Source: Zychaea mexicana (lineage: Eukaryota > Mucoromycota > Mucoromycetes > Mucorales > Lichtheimiaceae). Taken from it: DNA of 64,000 nt. Location of the stretch: the NCBI RefSeq assembly GCF_025766255.1, contig NW_026516789.1, positions 1 to 64,000 on the forward strand, read 5' to 3'. The notes beneath the pieces are model-generated. The model made no database searches and had not been told where the DNA came from. It worked only from the letters and a program-made list of their open reading frames with translations. Of this stretch, positions 23,077 to 34,030 are shown piece by piece. The number at the start of each line of letters is the position of its first letter. The stretch's first letter is position 1. The position numbers and the translations under genes were made by a program.

Positions 23077-23899
23077 CGAGCAAGAGAGACTTTGATGGTG
23101 ATCCTTGAATGGAGCAGCAAATTCATGATGACAGGCACATATGCAAACAAGCTTATTTGCATATCTGCTGGTAAGCCAACGGAAATTAAGTTGCATTTTC
23201 ATTTCTTCCATCTTATAAGTATGGATTGGAAGCTACTGCTGTCATTTTATCCTAGCTATTTATTCCGGTCCTGTTTTTCCTAGGCGTCGTTTGGACAGTG
23301 AACTCAATGTGCAGAGCATACAGTAGCTTCAGCAGTACAGTAGTAGAATTGATGTTATAATTATTTCTATAATTTTGCTTCTTTGAAATATTAAAAGAGA
23401 ATTGGCATCTTGAGAAGAACGCTGATAACGAGAATCAGCAGACGGGTGTGATTAGAACTGGTGATTGTCGTGCGTACATCTGTCGCACACATATGATAAT
23501 ATTATATAACATGCTTCATTGCCGCACAAATAAGATGTGTCCGGGACAGCTGCTCATGAACGTAAGCGCCTTACAGTATGCACGGATAGCTGTGCCTAAT
23601 CACACTTGCTCATTTATAGCATACTCCTTCGTTTACTTTGTGCTGTTATTTTCAGCATCATTTGATATGTAAATACTCACTTGGATTCATAAGAGTTGAA
23701 CTATGTTTCAAATGGATACGCATTTTTCGTTGAATCACCAACAGATATCCGAAAAGCATGTTTGCATATTTATCTGTCGTATCTATCTGCTTCTACATGG
23801 AATGATTATCATGAACAAAGTCACCCTTGCTCTCCTGAACTCCTCCACGAGCAAAACGTCGCTTCCGAATATTGACCAGGAGTGTATTTTACATCTAAT

Positions 23900-24032
23900 G
23901 TAAACAGGTATAATTGTGCAATATGTAAAATTACTGCATTGGACGTACATCTCTATCACTGCAATAATACAAGTGGAGCAATAAGAACAGCTGTGCGTCG
24001 GTATAATGTGTCCGTAGTAAGTCCCATAAAGC
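23900..24032 (-). repeat. Diverged inverted repeat, copy B
   Basis: Partner of 22938-23076 in opposite orientation, separated by about 0.82 kb. The separating segment has no supported gene. No clear target-site duplication was seen. Confidence 0.6.
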
Positions 24033-25043
24033 ATATGTCTGTGATGCACCAATTCTAACGCTTTAATAATAAATTAAGGACAAGCAGTGTCATGTAATGA
24101 CTTGTCTCGGCGCGCACTCCATTCTTTGTCCTTTTTACGTGCCCTAATTGTGATTGATTTCTATGGGTTGTCTTTCTCGCTATGACGCGACATGCGTCAC
24201 GCTTTGACCAATGATGTCAGTAGTAGTAATAGATTAGGAGGATGAAGAAGAGAAACAGCGAAAGGAATATTTTAAAGTAAGAATACACATGAGATTCTCT
24301 CGCATATTTATGTGTGTGTGCAAGTGAGTGTAACCTTTGAGTGTATTTATACCTTATCTTGAGACTGGCAAAGGTAGACTTTTTGCTGTATTATTTGTAT
24401 CATCGTTGGCGTAAAGAGGAAGAAAAATAAGGTTTATGGAAATCCGAAAGAAGGAATATCACAGAGATATGGATAACGTATTTTACATGCGGTACATAAC
24501 AATGTGTGTACAGTGGCCGGTCTGTCAAGCTTCTACGATAATAGAAATATATGCTGAAGAAGTATAGATGTACACAATTTGCAGAAAGGTAGTTCGAGTC
24601 TCAATTATTACATATATGATACTATTCAGCTTGGTCAATATACATCCACCATAACAGAAAAAAAGCATTTCGATAAGAGGGTTCATCAAGAAAGACAAGA
24701 CACAGAACAGAAGTGTGGCACTGTGCATATGCTGTAGCAAAATGTGCATACTGTATCTATTTTAATTATACAAGCGTAGAACTAATACATTATTTACATG
24801 CGACTGTGGCTTTAGAAATACAGGGTGGTTTTTTTACACCATCTTTTTTGACTCCTTTATCCTGCACCCATCACACGCACAGTGAAAATCATCCAGAAAA
24901 TCGAGCAGCTGCAATTGTTATCTGTTATAAATGGATATAATAAAAGAAAGAGGCTAATGTACTAACCCCACATCATTCTGCAATTTCTGGTGGGTCTGGG
25001 ATTCTGGCAAAAAGGCCAAACCATTATTTACGTGTTTGGACAC
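24033..25043. other. Gene-poor AT-rich stretch
   Basis: About 1 kb without a supported gene. Short open frames on both strands have no motif and an AT-biased composition. Confidence 0.4.
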
Positions 25044-25509
25044 TTAAGAAAATAATGTGTAACGAGTTAAGTGTTCGGAAAACGCCACCACTGACAGAAT
25101 ATAAACGGCACAAGACCAAAGCAAGTTAGCGGCGATTACAGATTTTTTGTTTACGACAACTTGTATACGTTTTGTCCATAATATAATACCCAGTTTACCG
25201 GCACCGGAGGTTATCTGAACTTCGCTCGCCACATAAACATGTCACGCGGCACCCTGATCCACTTCTCCCTGCTTCTGGTGTTGTTGCTGCTGCTGCATAG
25301 CATGCTTCACGGGCAAAACTTGCAGTTTTGGTGCGTGTTTTACAAAATAGATTTGTTTTTGTTTTTTGTTGTTGTGCTGTGCGCTTCTTGGCTTGGGGGT
25401 TTGTGATTTGGCAACAAAGCCACGTATATACATACATAAAAAAATGCTTACCATCAATGGAAGATGGTAATGTACAATGATAATGAAACAAACTAGTATT
25501 AGGTAGCAT
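25044..25509 (-). CDS. Candidate small single-pass membrane protein
   Basis: A speculative two-exon model: 25509-25452 (MLPNTSLFHYHCTLPSSID) and 25218-25044, joined in phase across a GTAAGC...GAAG intron of 233 nt; about 77 aa. The second exon has a basic patch (LWTKRIQVVVNKK) followed by one hydrophobic helix (VIAANLLWSCAVYILSVVAF) and a short polar tail. The topology resembles small mitochondrial or ER membrane proteins, but I recognise no family. The TAG-less acceptor is weak and a different first exon is possible. Confidence 0.25.
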
Positions 25510-27271
25510 TTATGCCTACTACAGTATACAACATGATTCCAATGCTAACAAGATTTCTTGAATCTATGACGTCAATGCGACGGGATTAGGTCTACAAAAT
25601 CATTGTTATGATTTGAGATCTGTGCAACAATGCTTGTACTGATTTATACTGCTCAGAGCAGTTGATGTTAAAGGCGGCAATAATGACAGCAAAATGAGAA
25701 GCTTGTATCATCATTGCTGTTTTAACCTGGTGGTGGCTGATTACCATTGTATGAGTGGAAAATAATCGTAGCCTACTAGCAATAAAAAGCAGGGCCGTAT
25801 GACCTTTTTCTTTCGTTCGTTCAATATGAAGATGACTGACGATGGCTGCTAAGGTGGAGTGTGCGCGTATGCACATAATATGAGCTGTATGTAAATTTTT
25901 CTCTTTCCTCTGTCTGGCTTTTTATCTTCTTGGCGTATGCACACTTGTAGTTTTCGAAGGACCATGCGGAATAACTGTCGGTGACTATGATGATGAATGC
26001 TGCTGTGTAATAAAATGATATTCGAACGGAAATACCGGTCCGATCGAATGCTTTTGGAAACATTGCATAAAACGTCCTCCAACATGTCATCAGCTCATAC
26101 AATTCTTCTTGCTGCGTCACTGATGCAACATGTTAATAAGAGTGACGAACATCAATGATAGTAATGTTAGCAGAATAAGCAATTCTAGAATAGGGAAAGT
26201 TTCGATATAATACATATACGCACTGCTCTTTTACCACACGCCCGTCCATCGATTGATAAGCAGACCCCGTCCGTCAGTTTATTACTGTTTTCACTGTATC
26301 CGAGCTTTTCCATTTTCGAGCGAAAATATAAACGGAGGATATCAACAATCCATTTACTGCACGCAGAATATAAACAGTCGGATGTTGTTGCCGTTAGCTA
26401 CATGTTACTACAACTCTGTTCAGCTAAAAGAGTGCCTGACTCATCACAAGAAAAAGAGGCTCTTTGTTATTTGAGCAGATCGGTTGTGGTACAAGCGGCT
26501 TTATTGTTATTTGGGAGATACAAAAGGTTCTACGCCCCCTTCTTTTCTCCTTTCATCATGAAAAATAGAAACCCTAATATTGATGGGGCACAAACGTTCA
26601 TTATTTTGCGTAGCCAGCAGCTTGTTCACGTATAATCATTTCCTCTATTGGGGCAAGACCCAAGGAAGGAAGGAAGGAGCCACCTGGATTTTTTGTGCTC
26701 GTACGTCTGTGCAGGTCAGACACGAATTGCCCAGGATACTCATCACCGGATAATAGTATCTAGTAGTTATGGGTGTTGTCATGGGGTTAAATTATCATCA
26801 TCATCATTATTAGTATTAAGCCTTCTTGTCCATCGTTCAATTTCGGTCATCCAAAAGAAGGAAATGAAATGCGGATTTCGTCGTGACCGATGCAGAAATT
26901 TGGGGGTGGGGGGGGGGAAGTGAGAGGAGGGGACATCGCCATAAAGAATTAGACGGTTCGACTACCGATAGAAACAACCGAATCAAACCTTTTCGTTCCT
27001 TGTTTACGTCAGGCACAAACACCTGCGCCATACACCAATCGACCATACCACTGGTCATTATAATCAAGACGGGGATCGTCGCTCTTTGGTTTCTTCTTTT
27101 TGATGGGTGCGATGTCAGCTATGATGTTAAGGAGCGCCTCCCCCAATTCTCCTATTTTTGTTTCTTTCTTTCTCTTCTTTCTCTAGAATATAAAATTCCA
27201 ATCATTGTCACTTCTTTTATCGTCATTTCCTCTTTCTCTCCAAACCAACAACAACCAGCAACAGCTTCACG
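25510..27271. other. Gene-poor stretch upstream of the F-box gene
   Basis: About 1.76 kb with short, motif-free open frames on both strands. A G-rich run lies at about 26903-26918, and the final 100 nt is a CT-rich leader before the F-box start codon. Nothing else can be supported. Confidence 0.4.
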
Positions 27272-28309
27272 ATGCTCCTTTCTCTTCCGAACGAGTTGCT
27301 TATCTGCATCCTTAAATACCTCAGTGATGACAACCACATGGATTTAGTTTCAACGGCAAGGTAATTTGAAAATGGCGTACTTTAGATATAGCTTTTCTAG
27401 CTATTGTCTCAATCTAAACTAGTATGATGTGATTTACTCATTCTTTCTTCCTGCAGCACTTGTCGTCGGCTAAATGCACTCGCTTCTGACCGGAGCATCT
27501 GGTCAGGACCTGTGAATGTCATCCTTGATCGGTCGTCACACGACTACACAAAGACCCTTGCCATGACACTGGCACGACGTAGCACCGAAACATTTCACAC
27601 CACCTGTGTCACCATGGCTATAGAACAGACACCGTCTGCTTCAGCCATTGAGCTGTTGAAGAATCTATTCGAGCGGCAGCAGAAGAAGGACGAGCATGAT
27701 TTGACAGACATCAATATCTATGTACCGTCTGCCATGCATATGCCAGTACTAGAAAATGCCCTGCTATGCTACGAAGGATTGACACGAAGCATTACTCTCC
27801 GCGACGCTGCCAATCATAATGGTGATAACGGCGACCAAGACGGTCAAGACACCAGCAGCGAAGACAACAATCATGCTGATAATTGTTTCGCAGCCCTTCC
27901 GCCATGCCTTGGATCATCTGTCCGCGAATGGCTTACGAGATCACGACAAACCTTGACAAAAATCGATTTGCCTTCATGTCCGCTTGACTGGCTGCCAAGT
28001 GACTTGCCACAGCTCGAGTCCCTGACGATCTTGGCTGCAGCAAGTCTAAATGCACACCAATTACGACAGGCACTTCCTCGTCTCAAGCACCTTACAATCC
28101 ACCTCGAGCACGCTGACCACTTCTCCTTTGTCAGGCCCCTCTTGACCAACAAACTGCTATACCCCTGGATCGAGTCGTTGGAAGTTATCTGCCGCGACGA
28201 CTTGAAGCTCTCGCTGGATCAAAACGAGCTCACTGAGTGCCTAATGACAATCAAAGGCCTCTCCAGGGTCAATGCGGGCTGGGACATGGTTGCGGTCGAT
28301 GCACTCTGA
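27272..28309 (+). CDS. F-box protein
   Basis: Probable substrate receptor of an SCF ubiquitin ligase. Two exons, 27272-27360 and 27457-28309, give 313 aa. The F-box lies at the very N-terminus: LPNELLICILKYLSDDNHMD, then LVSTASTCRRLNALASDRSI, split by the intron after STA. The rest has Leu-rich segments reminiscent of degenerate LRRs (LPSDLPQLESLTILAAASLN, LRQALPRLKHLTIHLEH), interrupted by an Asp/Asn/Gly-rich loop at about residues 190-215. Large F-box/LRR families are typical of mucoromycetes. The target cannot be deduced. Confidence 0.85.
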
Positions 28310-28958
28310 CGCAACAGCTGCTGCTTTTTATTTATTTACCAGTTACTGCATGTTTTTCTTCTTTTTAAACGCATACGCATTTGAAGGACACACACATAGC
28401 ACTCACATTAATTACTTAATGCGCCAAGTGCGTAGCATGTATATATGCCTGTATCTGTGTAGAGGTTGTGGATGTGTTTGGCCGTCCACATGTCCATATA
28501 CATTCAGTTGGGCCGAGTTCCCTTTTCCCTCACCATGCTCCCTTTCAACACTTACTCCAGGTGCAACCGCTGCCCACAATCACTAATTTTCTTCTCTACC
28601 GCGTCCCACTCCCCCTCACCTAACACTCCCACTGAAACCTTATCCTTATTATCCCATCATGACATGGTCCACTCTTGTATTTAGCACAACAACATCAATT
28701 AGCATTATTTTAATAAAGTGAAATGTTTCTGCCCAGCAGAAAATGTTATTACGTATAACCCATTAATCATGCAACATAAACAGAATAACGTAGAAAGAGT
28801 AAAGAATTTCAAACATGCAGGCTCTTTCTCTTTCTCTCTGAGTATGAGCTTAAGGGCTTAACTAGTTGTAAAGAAAATATATGTGTATATACAAAAGTAG
28901 TGGTGGCTGGCTTGTTTCTGCTTTTTAAGACTTGCATTGTTCGTGGCAAAAAGAAGAT
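28310..28958. other. 3' region between F-box gene and hypothetical gene
   Basis: This 649-nt interval is convergent between the F-box stop and the stop of the 177-aa hypothetical. It is AT-rich near 28690-28890, with AATAAAG-like sequence at about 28711. No supported gene. Confidence 0.4.
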
Positions 28959-29492
28959 TCAAAACATCCACGAACTGCCCAAGAGACTTCTTCGAGAACC
29001 CCCATCACTGATTTGGCTTTGGGTGATAGTGTTAACAACAGTCCTCTTTTGCTGTTCCTGCAGCTCTTCTTGTCGTGGTCGTTGTGTTCGACTGGCATTC
29101 ATGATATTGTTGCTAGTCTGGGATTGAATCGCACTGCGTTCGTTCAGACCTCTGCCACCTCCTCGTTCTTCTTGATCGTCATCTTCGCCGCCTTGTATTA
29201 GATCTTCTTCTGCGAGTCTAGGAAACGATACGTATTCCGTTTGGAATTTCGACGACTCGTCAAACATGCATTCTTGTTGCATATGGTTATGGTTATGATG
29301 GTGAACCAATACACCGCTATCCAGTGGTTCAATTCTATTATGTATCATTTTCCGTGATCGTGGACCTGACATTGTGGATTGCGTAGGAATTGGTAGAATG
29401 GCATTGATTATATCCGCCCACAACTCGGTCCACAAGTTGTTGCCGTGGAACGACAAGCGGGATTCATGCTGACCGTGGATAATGGGCGCCAT
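28959..29492 (-). CDS. Hypothetical protein, 177 aa, intronless
   Basis: Not recognised. Start chosen at 29492 (MAPIIHGQHESRLSFHGNNL), because the longer open frame upstream to 29867 translates a pyrimidine-type leader into a Phe/Leu/Ser-rich artefact. The N-terminal 40 residues look ordered (WTELWADIINAILPIP). The remainder is polar: a His/Asn tract (HHHNHNH), an acidic-Arg region and Gln-rich C-terminal segments ending LLGSSWMF. It is one of the few intronless genes here. Confidence 0.55.
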   Translation of the reverse strand: MAPIIHGQHESRLSFHGNNLWTELWADIINAILPIPTQSTMSGPRSRKMIHNRIEPLDSGVLVHHHNHNHMQQECMFDESSKFQTEYVSFPRLAEEDLIQGGEDDDQEERGGGRGLNERSAIQSQTSNNIMNASRTQRPRQEELQEQQKRTVVNTITQSQISDGGSRRSLLGSSWMF

Positions 29493-30229
29493 ATCAACGA
29501 GAAGGGTGAGGAGGTAGAAGAAGAAGAAGTCTGAGTAAGAGGAGCAAAGTAGGAAGCAAGGAAGGTAGGAAGAAGAGAAGGATATTAAAGGGAAGCCGAG
29601 CAAGAAACTAATTATATAAAAGAAAATAAATAAATAAAAAAAAGGGAACAACGTAGAGCAGAATAGAGTGTAAACTGGGATGGCTCTTTCTCTCTGTTGC
29701 TGGACTGGGCTCTCGGACCCCATCATTAGAGCATTTCCCTCTCGCTCCACTCTTCTTCCCCCTTTGTAACCCCAGGGTGATTTCAAAGACATGGCACGCA
29801 AAGGTTCTGGGATAGATCGATAGAAGCCTTCCATACTCTCAGAAAAAGAAAAAGCCCTTAAACCCAACTACAACTCCTTCCCTGACGGAGAATACACGTT
29901 TCTTTGCGAAAACAGAGCACCAACACAGATACTTTCCAATGGCGTACATGCTTCAGTTCCAATATCTGGAATGCCCACAAAACAGACCATAACCTTTCCC
30001 TCCCTCCCTCCCTCCCTCCCTCCCTCCCCCACACACCACACCATGAACCCCATCCTCCCGTCTCCTATTCTTCGGGAGAATATCAATCGTCGTCTAAAGC
30101 CGCTTTTTTTGTGATATCGTCATTGCTTCTAAAAAAAGTGCGTTGTATTTGTTGTTGTAGTTTGGCTTGTAGATCCTTGCTGCTGCTACTGCTCATATTA
30201 TTGCTGTTGTGTGTATACGCTAATAATAA
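29493..30229. promoter_or_regulatory. Upstream region of hypothetical gene; CCCT repeat
   Basis: A 737-nt interval downstream of NDUFA6 and upstream of the 177-aa gene, with a GA-rich leader (minus-strand CT) at about 29510-29600 and a (TCCC)n run at about 29998-30027. No coding exon is supported. Confidence 0.4.
29998..30027. repeat. (TCCC)n microsatellite
   Basis: About seven tandem TCCC units are directly visible. The G-rich complement could form a four-stranded structure. Confidence 0.85.
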
Positions 30230-31056
30230 TTACGATGAGCGACCTTCATAGAACTTGTCTAAGAACGTAGTTGGCTTTGGTGTTGCTTCTTCCTCTGCAA
30301 AGTAACGGTAGATATGCGTTTGCTGCTTCCACACGTTGATGGTTTCTTGATATTCCATTTGGCCCTTCGAGATCAACACATCACGGATTTGGAGATCTTT
30401 GACATGACGGTTTTTTTCGAATTCTTCACGAATCTTGGCACGCAAAGCGGCGGTGGGGATATCCAATTCGTGCAGTTTCTGGATTTCGGGGACCTTTATT
30501 TTTCGTGTACATAACGTTTAGGAGTTGTTGTAGTGGTGGTAATGGTGATAGTGTTGGTTTAGAAAGTATAAATGATTAGCTTTTCTGAGCATCCTATTTC
30601 ATTACTCCCCATACATAGCATCCCCCGTAGAATAACTCTTTGGCCAACTCTTTCTAAATCTCCTTAATCGTGGTTGTACCCGCCCCACACCCGCGTTGTG
30701 CTCTTTCTTTTCTTCCAGTTCAGTTGCCAAGAGCTTTGAGGAAAAGTTTGCGCGTACGTGCGTGTGTGTGTGTGTGTGTGTCAGGGTGGGGTTCTCGGGT
30801 GGCTCAATTAGGAGAAAAAGAGAAACTCAAAAAAAGAGAGACACGCCTCCCTTTTATCATTATCCAACAATCAACTAGGCCTCTCTCCCCAACGCACCTC
30901 CTCACAATTTTTCAAATTTTACTGAAAAGTCATGCCGAGCCTTACCGATTTCTGAAACTTTCTGTAGAGAGAAAGAGCGCGTCGAGTAGCCTCAGCTGCC
31001 GTTTTAGACGAACGGGTGGTTTCTGCGAATGCGGAGACACCAAAGACTGCTGCCAT
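30230..31056 (-). CDS. NDUFA6: NADH:ubiquinone oxidoreductase B14 subunit, LYR family
   Basis: Accessory LYR-motif subunit of mitochondrial complex I that binds the acyl carrier protein. Two exons, 31056-30946 and 30493-30230; 124 aa, the usual length. The first exon encodes [20 protein letters not shown] and ends with the LYR motif ([11 protein letters not shown]). The second begins [15 protein letters not shown] and holds the conserved [34 protein letters not shown], and THIYRYF followed by [10 protein letters not shown]. Both exon ends are phase 0. The 452-nt intron is long for this window. Its presence shows that the organism keeps a proton-pumping complex I. Confidence 0.93.
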
Positions 31057-31626
31057 TTTGTATGTAGTTGCAAAGAGGTTTTATTATTGTTGCCCCGTTT
31101 AATTTTTGAGCAAGCCAGATTTGAGCAGGCGACGTCAGTCTCGCGGCGGGCTAGACCCAGCCAATCAGGATTGTTCTGGCTGTGCTTTTCCCAAAACCTT
31201 GATCTCTTCCCGAAATCTTTCTCTCTAACAAGGCTTATAAGTTGACTCCATGCTTCTTATAAGGCTTTATTCCGTGTATATCGGAGAGAAGGGGGGATTA
31301 GCTAAGTGCTGCTAATTTTAATGAGAGCGAGAGTGTTGACAAAGACTTGTATATAAGAATGATATCTTAGGACTATCGGTAGCACAACCTTTGACCAAAT
31401 CCGGGATCTGTAGCCTATTATTGCTTCTTGAATAGATAAGAAGCCTTTTGACGGAATCAGAAGGGAAGATACATACCCCTCGCTTTTTTCTCAAAGCTAA
31501 CGACGATGAATTATGTTGCTGGAGTGTTTCTTTAAGCTTCAAGTTTTACCCATAGTCTACACCGTTGCATTCGTTATTTTGTTTGGGAAGTGCTTAATTT
31601 TAAAGTGTGAAGGGCCCGGAAGTATC
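31057..31626. promoter_or_regulatory. Upstream region of NDUFA6
   Basis: 570 nt between the NDUFA6 start and the left boundary of the repeat element. The open frames here carry no motif. Nothing further is recognised. Confidence 0.35.
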
Positions 31627-31689
31627 TACTGGTTTTTTCCAAATTGTGTGCGCCAAGTAGGAATAAGTTTGCGCCAATCAAAAATAAAG

Positions 31690-31960
31690 GGCAAACAAAA
31701 AAAAGATACAGAAAATACACGCAGATGATGCTGAGGGAGTAGACCTATTGCTTCCACACCACCCACTTGATGAATGCTGAGCGACTGAAGGGACGTAGCC
31801 TCCAATTCTCCACATTCACCCACAGATAAACTACGCAGATGATGCTGAGTGAGTAGACCTATTGCTTCCACACTACCCACTCGCAGAATGAATGCTGAGC
31901 GACTGAAGGGACGTAGCCTCCAATTTTCCACATCCACCCACGCCAAGAAAAAATCATGCA
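31690..31960 (-). repeat. Tandem array, left copy
   Basis: Two units of about 113 bp, each built of sub-motifs such as GTGGGTGGATGTGGA, GGAGGCTACGTCCCT, CTCAGCATTCAT and CTCAGCATCATCTGCG. The array is nearly identical in reverse complement to 33757-34030. It adjoins the left terminal repeat directly, the position of subterminal transposase-binding repeats in some DNA transposons. The 111-aa open frame across it is an artefact of the repeat. Confidence 0.85.
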
Positions 31961-31994
31961 AAGAAAGAAAAGAACACTGGTAAAAAACGGCGTG

Positions 31995-32290
31995 TGTTAA
32001 ACGTTTAAAAATGGCTGACTAGTATTCAACTGGTATTCACTGAAAACACAAACGAATATTCAACTGATATTCGACGTTGAATATTCGCGATATTCAACTA
32101 ATATTCAACCAGTGAATATCTGCTGACACTGCAAAAAATAAGGTATATCAATAAGGTATCAAATTTTGGTAACTCAGATATCATAATAACGGATCTCAAC
32201 AAGGTATTAATAAGGTATCAACATTTTTTTGATACTCCTAGTATCATTAGGGTATCATTAGGGTATCATTACTTGATATCCACTCAATTT
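31995..32290. repeat. Field of short interspersed repeats
   Basis: Dense repeated words: TATTCAAC or GAATATTCAAC (eight or so, both orientations, 32030-32120), then AAGGTATCAATAAGGTATC, and inverted GATACTCC...GGTATCATTAGGGTATCATT (32130-32280). It also has CACTGGTAAAAAAC and CACTGCAAAAAATAAGG words that look like transposon end sequences. No coding. Confidence 0.6.
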
Positions 32291-33756
32291 TTTTTTAAAT
32301 AGTCAGCGCACTAGTAAAAGACAAACACTCAGTGCGAAAAAAGCAATCTCCTTAATGTTCACGGGTGTACTCTCAAACCTTCAGAGCTCTTTTCAAAATC
32401 GACCAGCAACATCAACACTTTATATGATGATTAATCTGAAACCACAAACCGCCACTATGTTTTAGTAGTTAAATGTACAGCAAGAGTATTTTTAAGCATC
32501 GCATTTCAAAATGTAAAGCGCTTTTTAAGATAAAGTAAAAAGAAGTAGTAATTTTCATCAAAAATGATGGCAATGTCGTCTGCTCGGACCTTCCCTTCCT
32601 AATCCACAAGGTATATATACTACGATTGTGGATACGGTTTTTGTATACGTTAATGGTCATGATATTGACATTTGAGGTATCATAATGTTATTGCTAGTAC
32701 CAAATTAAAAAAAATCGGGATCCGGTCCACATAAATTATTAGATCTGAAGACGATGAGCAATTAAAAACACTCTTTCTTTCCGTTTTATGTTTCCTTCTG
32801 ATTCTACTTCCTGCTTGCATTTACTCTTGATTTGCGGCCGTCATTTTTTTAAAGGTAAAGCAAATTCGTTGTAGTGTGTTCTTATTAAGTGATATACTAT
32901 TAATGCCTTTGTCCATGACCGCATTGACTCACTCTTATATGAACGTTTATTAAGCAGTGTCAAACTAACTTGAATTTTTACGTTCAATACTTGTGGGCAT
33001 CTCTCTCACTTCGTATGAAGTATCTTTATGCTCTGGTGAGCCATTTCCTTTCATCACGGTTTGCTGCTTTATATGCTTATTTTGTTGCTAAAAACTACTT
33101 GAAGCGCACATGTTGCTAACTCCCATGCTCGGCTTCCTTCCGTAGAGTTGCGTAACATAGATAGAGATTACGCGTCTCTCGGTGCAAGCTGCAAGGTATC
33201 CCTTGCTTACTACTTCCATACCACCACTGCTTGACTGTCTGTCGGTAATCCCCGTTCAATTGGTAAGCGTGCTTGTATCGTCTTGCTCTATCATACTATA
33301 ATATTCTAAATTCTGACTGTCACTTAATTACTCAATACTTCGGTAATTATAAAGATCTGTTACCACTAACGACCACAAATTGTAAGATGGCCTTTCATTT
33401 ATGCTCTGCTTTTTTCACTATATATAACTGATTGCCATTATCTTATAGTATCGCTTTTCACTATTGCCCATCATCTATCAAGCTCCATTTGAATCTTGCT
33501 GTCTAGTATTCTAACCATTATATTTTTATTTCAAGTTGTTATATTAATATGGCGGTAAGTAAAACATGAGAAGTAGTGTATTTATAGATCGCATGGAATC
33601 ATATAGTATGCAGTATATAGTATGCATCCCCTTTATTCTTCCCGGTTGCGTTTGAAATTAATTGGAGGTGGTGGCTGAGCGGGATGAAAGAGTTGATTGC
33701 ATGTGGATTTGAATGTTAGGATCTCTACTTGTTGCTTTACCTTACTACTGGATTTC

Positions 33757-34030
33757 TTTCCTTTCTTTGCATGATTTTTTCTTGGAGTGGGTGGATGTGG
33801 AAAATTGGAGGCTACGTCCCTCCAGTCACTCAGCATTCATTCTGCGAGTAGGTGGTGTGGAAGCAATAGGTCTACTCACTCAGCATCATCTGCGTAGTTT
33901 ATCTGTGGGTGAATGTGGAAAATTGGAGGCTACGTCCCTTCAGTCACTCAGCATTCATCAAGTGGATGGTGTGGAAGCAATAGGTCTACTCACTCAGCAT
34001 CATCTGCGTGTATTTTCTGTATCTTTTGGT
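33757..34030 (+). repeat. Tandem array, right copy
   Basis: Inverted counterpart of 31690-31960, about 1.8 kb away. It begins with the shared lead-in TTTGCATGATTTTTTCTTGG and contains the same two 113-bp units. Beyond 34030 the similarity stops, so this copy is not followed immediately by a terminal repeat. That asymmetry suggests truncation or a later insertion. Confidence 0.85.

Noticed and set aside
29493..29867. N-terminal extension of the 177-aa hypothetical to 302 aa
   Set aside because: The extension translates a purine/pyrimidine-biased leader into Phe/Leu/Ser-rich residues. The start at 29492 fits the other genes' leader pattern.
31626..31961. 111-codon ORF with internal repeats
   Set aside because: It lies wholly on the tandem array and terminal repeat of the element, and the mirrored array gives the same frame by sequence identity. 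It is a repeat and not a protein.
32240..32275. TTAGGG-like repeats (ATTAGGGTATC)
   Set aside because: The repeating unit is GGTATCATTA and not TTAGGG. It belongs to the short repeat field and is not an interstitial telomere.
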